A stretch of DNA of 42,693 nt from an uncultured Ectothiorhodospiraceae bacterium (lineage in GTDB: Bacteria; Pseudomonadota; Gammaproteobacteria; UBA6429; Thiohalophilaceae). Below, piece after piece: positions 10,432 to 17,308 of this stretch. The notes under the pieces are model-generated. The model searched no databases. It was not told the DNA's origin and saw only the letters and a program-made list of their open reading frames with translations. How positions within the stretch are numbered: position 1 is the stretch's first letter; every line of letters starts with the position of its first letter. The stretch is from contig CAMYJG010000016.1 in NCBI GenBank assembly GCA_947258695.1, positions 27,190 to 69,882 of the forward strand. The letters are read 5' to 3'. The translations under genes were made by a program, and so were the position numbers.

Positions 10432-10460
10432 TTGCTTTATTAGCATTTCGACGTTAATAT
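10432..10460 (+). promoter_or_regulatory. Possible sigma-70 promoter for tpiA
   Basis: TTGCTT and TAATAT are separated by 17 bases, 76 bases before the tpiA start. Each hexamer matches consensus only partly, so this is the best candidate in the gap and not a firm call. Confidence 0.3.
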
Positions 10461-10536
10461 TCGCCGCTATTTCGCATTATAAAAAGCAACCGATTTTGAA
10501 GTAAATCTCGATAAAGAATTTTAGGGGAAAAAGTCC

Positions 10537-11289
10537 ATGCGCAAGCCGATAATTGCCGGTAACTGGAAAATGAACGGTTCACGTTCAAGTATTAAAGAAT
10601 TACTCGACGGCGTAAAAGCTGGAATGGGTGATGTAAAATCAGCTGACGTTGCAGTGTGTGCTCCCTCAATTTATATCGCGGATGTATCTGAGCAATTAAC
10701 CGGTTCAGCAGTTGCATGGGGTGGTCAAAATCTCAGTACTGAAGCAAAAGGCGCTTTCACCGGTGAAATTTCGGCTGATATGCTGCTCGATTTTAACTGC
10801 GAATACGTGATTGTGGGTCACTCAGAGCGTCGTACCTTATACGGTGAAACAGACGAGCTAGTGGCTGAAAAATTCGAAGTGGCACGTAAAGCAGGTTTAA
10901 AACCAATTTTATGTATCGGTGAGTCGCTGGAAGAGCGTGAATCTGGCGTAACAAACGATGTTTGTGCTCGTCAAATCAACGCGGTTATCGAAAAAAGCGG
11001 TGTGCAAGCACTGACAGAAGGCGTAATTGCTTATGAGCCAATCTGGGCAATCGGTACGGGTAAAACAGCAACACCAGAAATGGCACAAGAAACACATGCT
11101 GCTATTCGTAAACTGATTGCTGAAAAAGATGCCGCTGTCGCAGAAAAAGTACTTATTCAATACGGTGGCAGTATGAATGCAGGTAATGCAAAAGACCTAT
11201 TAGCAATGGAAGACATTGATGGCGGTTTAATCGGTGGTGCTTCTTTAAAAGCAGAAGACTTCCTGGCCATTTGCACTGCCGCGGGTTAA
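10537..11289 (+). CDS. tpiA: Triosephosphate isomerase
   Basis: TpiA interconverts dihydroxyacetone phosphate and glyceraldehyde-3-phosphate in glycolysis and gluconeogenesis. The 250 residues form a standard TIM barrel. The catalytic residues are visible: Lys11 (AGNWKMN), His95 (VGHSERR) and Glu167 (AYEPIWAIGTG), with the phosphate-binding QYGGSMNAGN and GGLIGGASL near the C-terminus. A TTAGGGG site precedes the ATG by about ten bases. It is followed 24 bases later by secG, so the two are probably one transcript. Confidence 0.97.
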   Translation: MRKPIIAGNWKMNGSRSSIKELLDGVKAGMGDVKSADVAVCAPSIYIADVSEQLTGSAVAWGGQNLSTEAKGAFTGEISADMLLDFNCEYVIVGHSERRTLYGETDELVAEKFEVARKAGLKPILCIGESLEERESGVTNDVCARQINAVIEKSGVQALTEGVIAYEPIWAIGTGKTATPEMAQETHAAIRKLIAEKDAAVAEKVLIQYGGSMNAGNAKDLLAMEDIDGGLIGGASLKAEDFLAICTAAG

Positions 11290-11313
11290 TTTAATTAAAG
11301 AGTTTTAAATACC

Positions 11314-11658
11314 ATGTTACATAATATTATTCTTGTTATTCATGTTCTTGTTGCAATCGGCGTAGTCGCGCTTGTTTTAATTCAACAAGGTAAAGGTGCC
11401 GATGCCGGTGCTGCTTTTGGTGGTGGTGCATCATCAACGGTATTTGGTAGCCAGGGGTCAGGTTCTTTCATGACACGTGCGACAGGCATCCTGGCAACAA
11501 TATTCTTTATAACAAGTTTAACGCTCGCATATTTAACGACACAAAACGTGACACCGACAAGTGTGGTTGATAAAGAAGTCACAGAACAAAAAGCAGATGT
11601 TCCCGTTGCTGCTGATAAGCCTGCAAAATCTACATCTGACGTCCCTGTATCTGATTAA
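11314..11658 (+). CDS. secG: Protein-export membrane protein SecG
   Basis: SecG is the small accessory subunit of the SecYEG translocon. The 114 residues show the two helices at about 3-20 and 52-72, joined by the conserved [20 protein letters not shown] loop. A Lys/Val/Asp-rich cytoplasmic tail follows. tpiA-secG-tRNA-Leu is a widespread gammaproteobacterial order. No terminator separates secG from the tRNA, so the tRNA may be processed from the same transcript. Confidence 0.95.
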   Translation: MLHNIILVIHVLVAIGVVALVLIQQGKGADAGAAFGGGASSTVFGSQGSGSFMTRATGILATIFFITSLTLAYLTTQNVTPTSVVDKEVTEQKADVPVAADKPAKSTSDVPVSD

Positions 11659-11668
11659 ACCAAACAAT

Positions 11669-11753
11669 GCCGATGTGGTGGAATTGGTAGACACGCCATC
11701 TTGAGGGGGTGGTGGGGCGACCCGTGCCAGTTCGAGTCTGGCCATCGGCACCA
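11669..11753 (+). tRNA. tRNA-Leu (anticodon GAG)
   Basis: A full cloverleaf: acceptor GCCGATG / CATCGGC, anticodon stem CCATC / GGTGG around loop TTGAGGG (anticodon GAG), a long variable arm as expected for Leu, T-arm CCAGTTCGAGTCTGG and an encoded CCA. It reads CUC/CUU leucine codons. Its 3' end is the reference for the degraded copies at 11893-11915 and 13421-13436, consistent with use as an integration target. Confidence 0.97.
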
Positions 11754-11759
11754 TCTATT

Positions 11760-11794
11760 AAAAAGCGTTGCTCATTGAGAGTAGCGCTTTTTTT
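11760..11794 (+). terminator. Intrinsic terminator after tRNA-Leu
   Basis: A 13-bp stem with two G-T pairs (AAAAAGCGTTGCT / AGTAGCGCTTTTT), a 7-base loop and a T run. A decayed copy of the same hairpin follows the second tRNA 3'-end scar at about 13444-13476. Confidence 0.92.
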
Positions 11795-11915
11795 ATGCCT
11801 CGCAGAACTGGCACTGTGCAGTTGATTCGCGCTATTGCGCTCACCCTTTCAGGGCGCACTGAAGTGCGTCCAATTTTGCTATTCGCATAATTGTCGAGTA
11901 TGGCCATCGGCACCA
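11795..11915. repeat. tRNA-linked repeat unit 1, ending in a tRNA-Leu 3' copy
   Basis: The unit runs from CGCAGAACTG through a hairpin GGGCGCACTGAAGTGCGTCC to GTCGAGTATGGCCATCGGCA and CCA (11893-11915). That last stretch copies the T-arm, acceptor and CCA of the tRNA above with one change and one missing T. A second version lies at about 13248-13436. The unit looks like an integration footprint or att-like duplication; no integrase gene is present nearby. Confidence 0.75.
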
Positions 11916-11990
11916 TATATAAAGCCCAGCGAGGACGCATTTAAAGCTGTAATTTCATTTAATACAATGAGTTACGGATTTTCTTGTCTT

Positions 11991-12017
11991 AATAACCTAG
12001 AGATATAATAGGTTATT
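11991..12017. other. Perfect 9-bp inverted repeat
   Basis: AATAACCTA (11991-11999) and TAGGTTATT (12009-12017) flank nine bases, and the pairing extends outward with one mismatch. There is no T run, so it is not a terminator; an operator is possible. The rest of 11916-12225 contains no gene I can support. Confidence 0.4.
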
Positions 12018-12134
12018 TAGGTTAAGTCTAAACCAAAAGGTCGTGAGTATGAATGGCATTGAGTAATGAAGATATATTTAAAAATATGACCCATTCGGGC
12101 CATAGTATAAACGGAAGAATTGATATATTAATAT

Positions 12135-12158
12135 GATTAAAGGATTAAAGGATTAAAG
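12135..12158. repeat. GATTAAAG x3 tandem repeat
   Basis: Three perfect copies of an 8-bp unit, 68 bases before the sorting-signal protein gene. A perfect 7-bp inverted repeat (CAATGAA / TTCATTG, 12174-12189) follows, 36 bases before the start codon. Either could affect expression through copy number or structure. Confidence 0.6.
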
Positions 12159-12225
12159 GTAAATGGAAGTACGCAATGAATTTTCATTGAAAACTTAAAT
12201 TATATATTTCTATAGGGACAGGATA

Positions 12226-12801
12226 ATGAAAAAATATATTAAAACGCTTTTTATGGCCGCAAGTCTTTTGCTAGCCACTAGTCAAACATTTGCAGCATCT
12301 GTTTTTTTGGATGGCGATAGTCTGGCAACAGGCAGCGGCTTAGTCTCATCACCGTTAAATACGAGTTTAGGTCAAATTTCTTATGTTGGTGGTGAACTCT
12401 CAACATTCACGGATCCCGATTTTACTGCTGTGGGCGCATCGGGAAATAATTTTAATATAGGTGATAATCTAACTGCAGAACTCATTTTTGATTTTGATGT
12501 ATCATCAATTTCATTTATTTTTGGAGGTAATGGGGGTGCGTTTGATATATTTGCTCGGGATATAAACGGAAATACGCTAGATTTTTATTCCGGCACGACA
12601 GAAAACGGCGCCTTTGCTGGCCCTATGACACTTTCCGGGATGGGTATTCGTAGTTTATTTTGGAGCGATGATCCCGGTTGGAATTTTGCTGCGATAGATA
12701 ATGTTACGATATCGGCTATTCCTGTTCCAGCAGCAGCATGGCTATTCGGTTCTGCTTTGCTTGGTTTCTTTGGTTACGCAAGAAAAAAAGCTAACGCTTA
12801 A
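12226..12801 (+). CDS. Exported protein with VPxPA-type C-terminal sorting signal
   Basis: A 191-residue protein with a Sec signal peptide (KKYIKTLFMAASLLLATSQT, cleavage likely after AFA at 23). The beta-rich middle of about 135 residues rich in Gly, Asn and Phe I do not recognise. The tail has IPVPAAAWLFGSALLGFFGY followed by ARKKANA. That tail is the VPLPA variant of the PEP-CTERM signal, which in related systems is processed by an exosortase and linked to extracellular polysaccharide. No exosortase is in the window. A purine-rich GGACAGGA site precedes the ATG and a strong terminator follows. The gene lies between two tRNA 3'-end scars, so it probably arrived by integration. Confidence 0.85.
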   Translation: MKKYIKTLFMAASLLLATSQTFAASVFLDGDSLATGSGLVSSPLNTSLGQISYVGGELSTFTDPDFTAVGASGNNFNIGDNLTAELIFDFDVSSISFIFGGNGGAFDIFARDINGNTLDFYSGTTENGAFAGPMTLSGMGIRSLFWSDDPGWNFAAIDNVTISAIPVPAAAWLFGSALLGFFGYARKKANA

Positions 12802-12822
12802 TCTTAAGTGAATATCAATCTA

Positions 12823-12854
12823 AAAATACCCCGCTTATTTGCGGGGTTTTTTTT
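12823..12854 (+). terminator. Intrinsic terminator
   Basis: Stem AAATACCCCGC / GCGGGGTTTT around a TTATTT loop, followed by T residues, 20 bases after the stop of the sorting-signal gene. Confidence 0.92.
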
Positions 12855-12898
12855 GTCTATAAAATGAGCCTTCAAACTTAAATAGATAAGTTATTCAA

Positions 12899-13183
12899 AT
12901 GGAAAAAACAGACTCTACTCCAATATGGGTTTTTCTTGCTTTTTCAAGTATCCAAACACGAGTGGGTGCGTTGAGATTAATCTGGGCGAGTATTATATTT
13001 ACGTCTTATTGCTTTCCCTGGCCTTTATTCATTTCTACTCAGGATTTATTCATTAATAAAATATTAATCGAAGACTGGAGCTGGTTTGCAATGATGGTGC
13101 CCGTAGTTTGCTGGTATTGGCTTAGTCTAAAATGGATGGATAAACATGATGCTTGGGCCAGTGTTGAGTTTGAGAGCACATAA
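12899..13183 (+). CDS. Small two-helix membrane protein of unknown function
   Basis: A 94-residue hydrophobic protein, very rich in Trp (8 residues). Helices are likely at about 23-45 (ALRLIWASIIFTSYCFPWPL) and 60-77 (SWFAMMVPVVCWYWLSLKWM), with polar ends. I do not recognise a named family. It has no strong ribosome binding site. It begins 45 bases after a terminator, so it needs its own promoter. The high Trp content and clean helices make a chance reading frame unlikely, but expression is uncertain. Confidence 0.55.
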   Translation: MEKTDSTPIWVFLAFSSIQTRVGALRLIWASIIFTSYCFPWPLFISTQDLFINKILIEDWSWFAMMVPVVCWYWLSLKWMDKHDAWASVEFEST

Positions 13184-13194
13184 CTCATCTTTGA

Positions 13195-13478
13195 TAAAAA
13201 GCGTTAATAAGAAAGCCTCTTATATCTTACGGGGGACTTTTTTATGTCTGTAGAACTGACGCGCATGTAAGTTGATTCGGGCAAGGCCCTCACTCTCATA
13301 TTCTATGAGGGCGCACTGAAGTGCGTCCAAATTTGCCAGTGCTAAAATTGTCGAGTCTAGCCTCTCTCGGCGTGGCTCAAGCCATCTCCTCGAGCAAAAG
13401 TTCTCACCTTATCCATATGCGTCACCATCGGCACCAGCGACTAAAAAAGCGCTACATATTGAAAGTAGCAATTTTTAC
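13195..13478. repeat. tRNA-linked repeat unit 2, with tRNA-Leu 3' and terminator copies
   Basis: This is a diverged second version of the unit at 11795-11915. TGTAGAACTG (about 13248), AGTTGATTCG, GGGCGCACTGAAGTGCGTCC (about 13309) and AATTGTCGAGTCT align in order. Then 58 unrelated bases interrupt before CACCATCGGCACCA (13423-13436). After that comes a degraded copy of the tRNA terminator (AAAAAGCGCTAC...GTAGCAATTTTT, 13444-13476). A shorter terminator relic may also start the unit at about 13197. Confidence 0.75.
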
Positions 13479-13605
13479 CACTATTTAAGCATAAAATATG
13501 ACAGTTAGTCCCGTATTGTAAGTTTTGTCCTACAAATATAAGTAATTGATTATAAAGGAATTAAAATTAAAGTATGGCCTGGTTCACAAATTAGTTAACA
13601 GTTGT

Positions 13606-13634
13606 TTGCAATTGGTTACCCGCAGAATTAGTAT
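13606..13634 (+). promoter_or_regulatory. Promoter-like sequence before the structured region
   Basis: TTGCAA (13606-13611) and TAGTAT (13629-13634) are separated by exactly 17 bases, each matching four of six consensus positions. Predicted start is near 13641, at the base of the first hairpin of the candidate RNA. Confidence 0.4.
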
Positions 13635-13640
13635 TTACTT

Positions 13641-14020
13641 ATGCACTGTTTCGAAAGAAATAATGTGTGAAAGGAAGCAACGTCGTGTATGGATATGCGA
13701 ACAAGGATAGCAATAAAGGGAAGTTAGATAGGGACGTACAAATTGATTTGTACTTCATGGATGATGCGGGTGAGGATACTCGTAAAAAGCTCCGAAAAGG
13801 CACGTTGAATATTACCCCAATATTCAGCACGCAAAGTAGCTGGCTTAATCAATGATTGATTAAGTAGCAGAACTTCCGAAGAGCATCTTAATATCAGCAC
13901 GAAAGCGCTGGTATAAAATGGAATGCTTTCGGACAGGGACGTTATCTTTAGTCTTTAGACTACTAAGCATAGTAGCGCGAAATTCTTTTAAATAATCATG
14001 CTCATAGCATGATTTTTTTT
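13641..14020 (+). ncRNA. Candidate structured non-coding RNA, about 380 nt
   Basis: Seven hairpins occur in order. (1) 13642-13669, apex TTTC-GAAA-GAAA, a C(GAAA)G tetraloop. (2) 13736-13753, GTACAAAT/ATTTGTAC. (3) 13804-13828, ten pairs with loop ACCCC. (4) 13839-13868, CTTAATCAA/TTGATTAAG extended by GCT/AGC. (5) 13891-13914, about ten pairs with one mismatch and a second C(GAAA)G tetraloop. (6) 13949-13962, TAGTC/GACTA, mutually exclusive with CTACTA/TAGTAG at 13960-13975. (7) the terminator. A promoter-like sequence precedes it. A 62-codon frame starting GTG (13667-13855) overlaps; I recognise nothing in it, and the hairpins cross it. The family is unknown, and this is inferred from structure alone. 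Confidence 0.45.
13994..14020 (+). terminator. Intrinsic terminator ending the structured region
   Basis: A perfect 8-bp stem AATCATGC / GCATGATT, loop TCATA, followed by a run of T. No convincing gene ends just before it, which supports a non-coding transcript. The 14021-14236 stretch beyond is AT-rich with no gene and probably holds the promoter of the next gene. Confidence 0.85.
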
Positions 14021-14236
14021 GTCTAAAATGTTGAATGTCATGACAATTTTATTGAGCTCAAGATTAATTTAATGTAATTTATTTATAGTTCGTGCATAAT
14101 TTGTGCAACAAGGATGATTTTGAACTAAAAAGGATGTTTATGATTTTCTCAGAAATCCACCTCATAAAACAAGTAGTCAACTTTGTTTCGAAGATTCTGT
14201 ACTTATCATCTTGTTATAATTTAGCATTGTTGAATT

Positions 14237-14761
14237 ATGAATAAATATTATAAAAAATATATATTATTATTTTCACAGTTTGTTGTTATTGCTTCATTAA
14301 TTGGTTTTGCAAGTCAAGGAGTAACTATGTCGTTGTTTTCAAAAACAGAAGAAGAAGTGGTTTTGTTTTCAGAGATGGAAGGACATATCACATTTAATGA
14401 CGAACCAGTTAAAAATGTAAACATTGAACGCCGTATAAACTGGAAAGATGATGTTGGTGATACAGATTATGTATCTACCGATGATAAAGGTTATTTCTTA
14501 TTGCCAGAGGTTAAACAAACACTAAAACTTAGTGGGTTTACTCAATTTGTTGTTGGACAGGAAATTAAAGTAAAAAATAATAATCAAGAGTATTTTATTT
14601 GGACGATGGGTAAAAGAACAAAGCATAAATATGGTGAGCTAGAAGGTAAGCCTAAAAACTTTAGATGTGAGTTAACTGATGATGACCAGCCTCTTAGACT
14701 TGAAAGCGGTTTATTAATGACTAAATGTAAATGGGATAAAGTAGAGAAAATAGGGAAATAA
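14237..14761 (+). CDS. Exported/anchored protein, candidate lipase immunity protein (paralogue 1)
   Basis: A 174-residue protein with an N-terminal hydrophobic segment (ILLFSQFVVIASLIGFA, about 9-25), either a signal anchor or an uncleaved signal. The rest is a beta-sandwich-like domain with the carboxypeptidase-regulatory pattern: GHITFNDEPVKNVNIERR, STDDKGYFLLPEV, and a Cys near each end of the last third (RCEL, TKCKW). It resembles the DUF6795 type often seen beside T6SS genes; that name is from memory and unconfirmed. It is clearly homologous to the protein at 15011. Directly after it lies a dead lipase start, so I infer it was half of an effector/immunity pair. Confidence 0.75.
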   Translation: MNKYYKKYILLFSQFVVIASLIGFASQGVTMSLFSKTEEEVVLFSEMEGHITFNDEPVKNVNIERRINWKDDVGDTDYVSTDDKGYFLLPEVKQTLKLSGFTQFVVGQEIKVKNNNQEYFIWTMGKRTKHKYGELEGKPKNFRCELTDDDQPLRLESGLLMTKCKWDKVEKIGK

Positions 14762-14762
14762 T

Positions 14763-14867
14763 ATGATGCTTAAACCAAAAAGTGCTGCTGAGTTAGCAAA
14801 AGATATTTATCTTGTTTAAAATGAAAGGTCAATTCCAATATTTTTATCAAGATCTGAGTTTTTATAG
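14763..14867 (+). pseudogene. Remnant 5' end of a second lipase gene
   Basis: Starting two bases after the previous stop, ATG ATG opens a frame reading MMLKPKSAAELAKDIYLV-stop-NERSIPIFLSRSEFL-stop. AAELAKDIYLV aligns with SSELASNVYLI at the start of the intact lipase (15490), and the position after the small exported protein is the same. In-frame stops at 14817 and 14865 and loss of everything after about 35 codons show it is dead. The same frame continues with stops to about 14965, but that part no longer resembles the lipase. The first stop would be a Gln or Lys codon after one base change. Confidence 0.65.
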
Positions 14868-15010
14868 GCGTTAGGTAGTAGTAACTTTTCTACATTTTGT
14901 GAGTTAAGTGAAGAAAAACTGATCTAGGATTATGGGGTTTCAAAAACTGTGACTGCATGTCACTTAAATATAGTCTAGCTTATTTGTGTGAATATTATAA
15001 TGAGGAATGC

Positions 15011-15493
15011 ATGGGATTAAAAAAAAGAATAGTTTTATCTTTTGCATTATTTTTGTTCGTTTCAACTGGAGTTACAGAAATGTTAGGGATAGGTAAAACA
15101 TGTGTTTTTTCATCGGTTAAGATGCAAGTTATAAAAAGTGGCGAGCCAGTGAGAAATGCACAGGTAATTAGACGTTGGGAATGGAATGAGCTTAAGGAAG
15201 AAAAAACTGTAACGGATGAACATGGATATTTTTCTTTCCCTGCAGTATTTGAGTCTTCAGTTTCACGTTTGTTACCAATAGAACTTGTTATTGCGCAAGG
15301 GATATATATTATTGATGAAGGCGAAGAGAACAGAATCTGGTCAAATTCAAAGAGAAAACCTGAAGAAAATGCTGAATATGGTGGTAGGAGTATCGATTTA
15401 ATTTGTGAGTTAAAAGATGAAAAAGTTCTGATAGAAGATTACGGTTCTCTTATGGTTACAATGTGTCAATTAAACAAGGATGGTGAAAAATGA
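15011..15493 (+). CDS. Exported/anchored protein, candidate lipase immunity protein (paralogue 2)
   Basis: A 160-residue protein with an N-terminal hydrophobic segment (IVLSFALFLFVSTGVTEML, about 6-24). The globular part shares its pattern with the protein at 14237: a GEPVRNAQVIRRWEW strand pair, TDEHGYFSFPAV, IWSNSKRKPEENAEYGG and a final LICEL...TMCQL Cys pair. I chose the ATG at 15011 because GAGGA lies upstream and the signal begins there; the frame is open from 14957. Its TGA overlaps the lipase ATG (ATGA), so the two are translationally coupled, which fits matched immunity and effector. A periplasmic location would suit protection against a phospholipase. The function is inferred. Confidence 0.75.
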   Translation: MGLKKRIVLSFALFLFVSTGVTEMLGIGKTCVFSSVKMQVIKSGEPVRNAQVIRRWEWNELKEEKTVTDEHGYFSFPAVFESSVSRLLPIELVIAQGIYIIDEGEENRIWSNSKRKPEENAEYGGRSIDLICELKDEKVLIEDYGSLMVTMCQLNKDGEK

Positions 15494-16635
15494 GTGGAAG
15501 TAAATTGAGTCCTCTTTTCTCTTCAGAGCTTGCATCTAATGTATATTTGATTAAAAACGCAGATTCTAGGGAAGGTTTTACTCTTAAGTATAAAAATCAT
15601 TTTAATTTTGATGGAAGCTCATTTACGCAAGGAAAAACAGGTGGGTATGTTGTTAATAAAAAGCACATAATGGTTTTACTCACAACAGGAAAAGGTATAT
15701 ATGAAGGGCAAGCCTTTGTTGCGATTAAAGGAACCGCAAGTCTGTATGATGCATTGACTGATTTAAATACAGGATTAAAAACCGGGCATACTGGTTTTCC
15801 TGTTCACCAGGGTTTTTATTATGCGTTTGATTCAATGATTACTGAATTACGACAATTTGTTTCCAGGTTAAAAGGCATAAGTGTTGTACACTGTGTAGGT
15901 CATAGTCTTGGTGGTGCAGTGGCAACACTTGTAGCTGATTGGCTGAAAAAAAATAAAAGTATTCCGAGTGTTAAGCTTTACACGTTCGGTTCGCCACGGG
16001 TTGGCCTGGAATCATTTGCATCAAAATGTACATCTAATTTGCAGGGTGATATTTACCGTGTTTATCACAAGACAGATCCTGTACCGATGGTGCCAACGTG
16101 GCCGTTTTATGATGTACCATATAATGACGTGGGATACTTATTATATTCTCCAGTAGCTGTATTACCACCATGGAAATACCACTTTATGGAACATTATGTT
16201 GCTTCAGCAAAAGCTGCTGGATCTTGGGACGGTATGATAAAAACCAGACCTACTTCCTACATGGATCATGCTATAGAAAAATGGTTAAAGTCTGATAGTT
16301 TTGTTTCTTTTAGTGCGGCTACACTTGAACTGTTGAATGCTTCTTTACTTTACGTTGTTAAAAAAATCACTAATGTAGCTGGTATTGCTATGGTTGGTGC
16401 TGCTTCAGCTTCACTTACATTTTTAGACCGAATGGCGATGTTATTAGCCAAGGGTGCAAAAATTTCTTCAGATTTAACATCATGGGTTTTTTACCTGGTG
16501 AAAAAAATGGCATCGTTAATTGGAGTGAAGATAAAAGAAGGCATGGATTTAACGCTTGAATTTATTCGAAGTGTTTTTATGCGTGTACACAAGCGAATTT
16601 CAGATATGATATTCCGTATTGGGCAGGAAATTTAG
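15490..16635 (+). CDS. Class 3 lipase, candidate T6SS phospholipase effector
   Basis: A 381-residue alpha/beta hydrolase of the Lipase_3 (PF01764) type. The nucleophile elbow GHSLGGAVATLVADWL places Ser139. Asp196 (HKTDPVPMVP) and His231 or His235 (WKYHFMEHYV) complete a plausible triad, and FVAIKGTASLYDALTD is the oxyanion-side strand. There is no signal peptide, so export would need a non-Sec route such as the T6SS. After about residue 275 a 105-residue tail holds several hydrophobic or amphipathic helices (ASLLYVVKKITNVAGIAMVG; WVFYLVKKMASLIGVKIKEG), suggesting membrane insertion or a VgrG/Hcp-binding region. It overlaps its upstream partner by four bases. The enzyme class is firm; delivery by T6SS is inference. 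Confidence 0.88.
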   Translation: MSGSKLSPLFSSELASNVYLIKNADSREGFTLKYKNHFNFDGSSFTQGKTGGYVVNKKHIMVLLTTGKGIYEGQAFVAIKGTASLYDALTDLNTGLKTGHTGFPVHQGFYYAFDSMITELRQFVSRLKGISVVHCVGHSLGGAVATLVADWLKKNKSIPSVKLYTFGSPRVGLESFASKCTSNLQGDIYRVYHKTDPVPMVPTWPFYDVPYNDVGYLLYSPVAVLPPWKYHFMEHYVASAKAAGSWDGMIKTRPTSYMDHAIEKWLKSDSFVSFSAATLELLNASLLYVVKKITNVAGIAMVGAASASLTFLDRMAMLLAKGAKISSDLTSWVFYLVKKMASLIGVKIKEGMDLTLEFIRSVFMRVHKRISDMIFRIGQEI

Positions 16636-17308
16636 TAAGTAATAATTACGATAGACTTAATTGGGGGGGGGGGATTACTTGGCGCTTAAACTAATATTTC
16701 ATCTTTATTTAGAAACCTTAATATGAATCCCGCAATTGAAGTGATAGCTTGGCTTATAGTACTTACTTTAATGTTACTCGGGTTTTATTACAGGTGGGTT
16801 ATGCCAAGCTTTTATGCAAATTGCACTTAAAGTGGCTAAAATTTCACCCTGAGATTGTGTGATTGTCCATTTTTATTTCAAAATATGACCTGGTTCATGT
16901 TTTTTCTGAATGGTCTTGCCCTAAATACTCCAGCATATTAGAATAGGTGCATACAAAGTCCGGTATTTTACGTGATTGCACTTAATGAACTGCTATGCAT
17001 TTCGTCAGTATTACCTTAACGTGTTCCACGCGTTCTGGCATCGAGCGAAGCGAAGCAATCTCGGTTTAGCGGATTTAGTCAAAGAATTAAGCTCCAGATA
17101 AACTCATATTTGGAGCATGAAATATCACCTTGTTCTTCTTTAAGGTTGATATTTTAAATGGAATTTTTAAAACAAGGATGTGACATATCAACTATATGCC
17201 CCATATAACGAATACTCTTGCGCGTGATAGCTATCGTGGCTGTATTTCTGCGCCTGGAAATAACTCAATCATAAAAACTAATACCACTAAAGAACAGGAT
17301 GGTTCGCT
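16636..17308. other. Gene-poor gap with poly-G tract and degraded repeats
   Basis: This gap contains an 11-G run at 16663-16673. A 35-codon hydrophobic frame at 16723-16830 (NPAIEVIAWLIVLTLMLLGF) has no ribosome binding site and may be chance. A decayed hairpin-repeat piece ATCGAGCGAAGCGAAGCAAT lies at about 17040-17059, and a hairpin GCTCCAGAT/ATTTGGAGC at about 17091-17116. The promoter of the next operon probably lies in its last 200 bases. I see no convincing gene. Confidence 0.5.
16663..16673 (+). repeat. Homopolymer G11 tract
   Basis: Eleven consecutive G in an AT-rich gap, 28 bases after the lipase stop. Such tracts slip during replication and can switch expression; they are also common assembly error sites. 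No gene crosses it. Confidence 0.9.

Noticed and set aside
13667-13855. 62-codon frame starting GTG, and a 63-codon frame on the other strand
   Set aside because: No recognisable motif, competing frames on both strands, and strong hairpins throughout; a non-coding explanation fits better.
13800-13870. Resemblance to a c-di-GMP-I (GEMM) riboswitch
   Set aside because: GGCACG and CACGCAAAG with a hairpin between echo the motif, but the conserved purine-rich segment before the first stem is missing, the loop is ACCCC and not GAAA, and no downstream gene fits closely. An Rfam RF01051 search would decide.
16723-16830. 35-residue hydrophobic peptide
   Set aside because: It could be a small membrane protein, but there is no ribosome binding site, and a short AT-rich frame of this kind is expected by chance.
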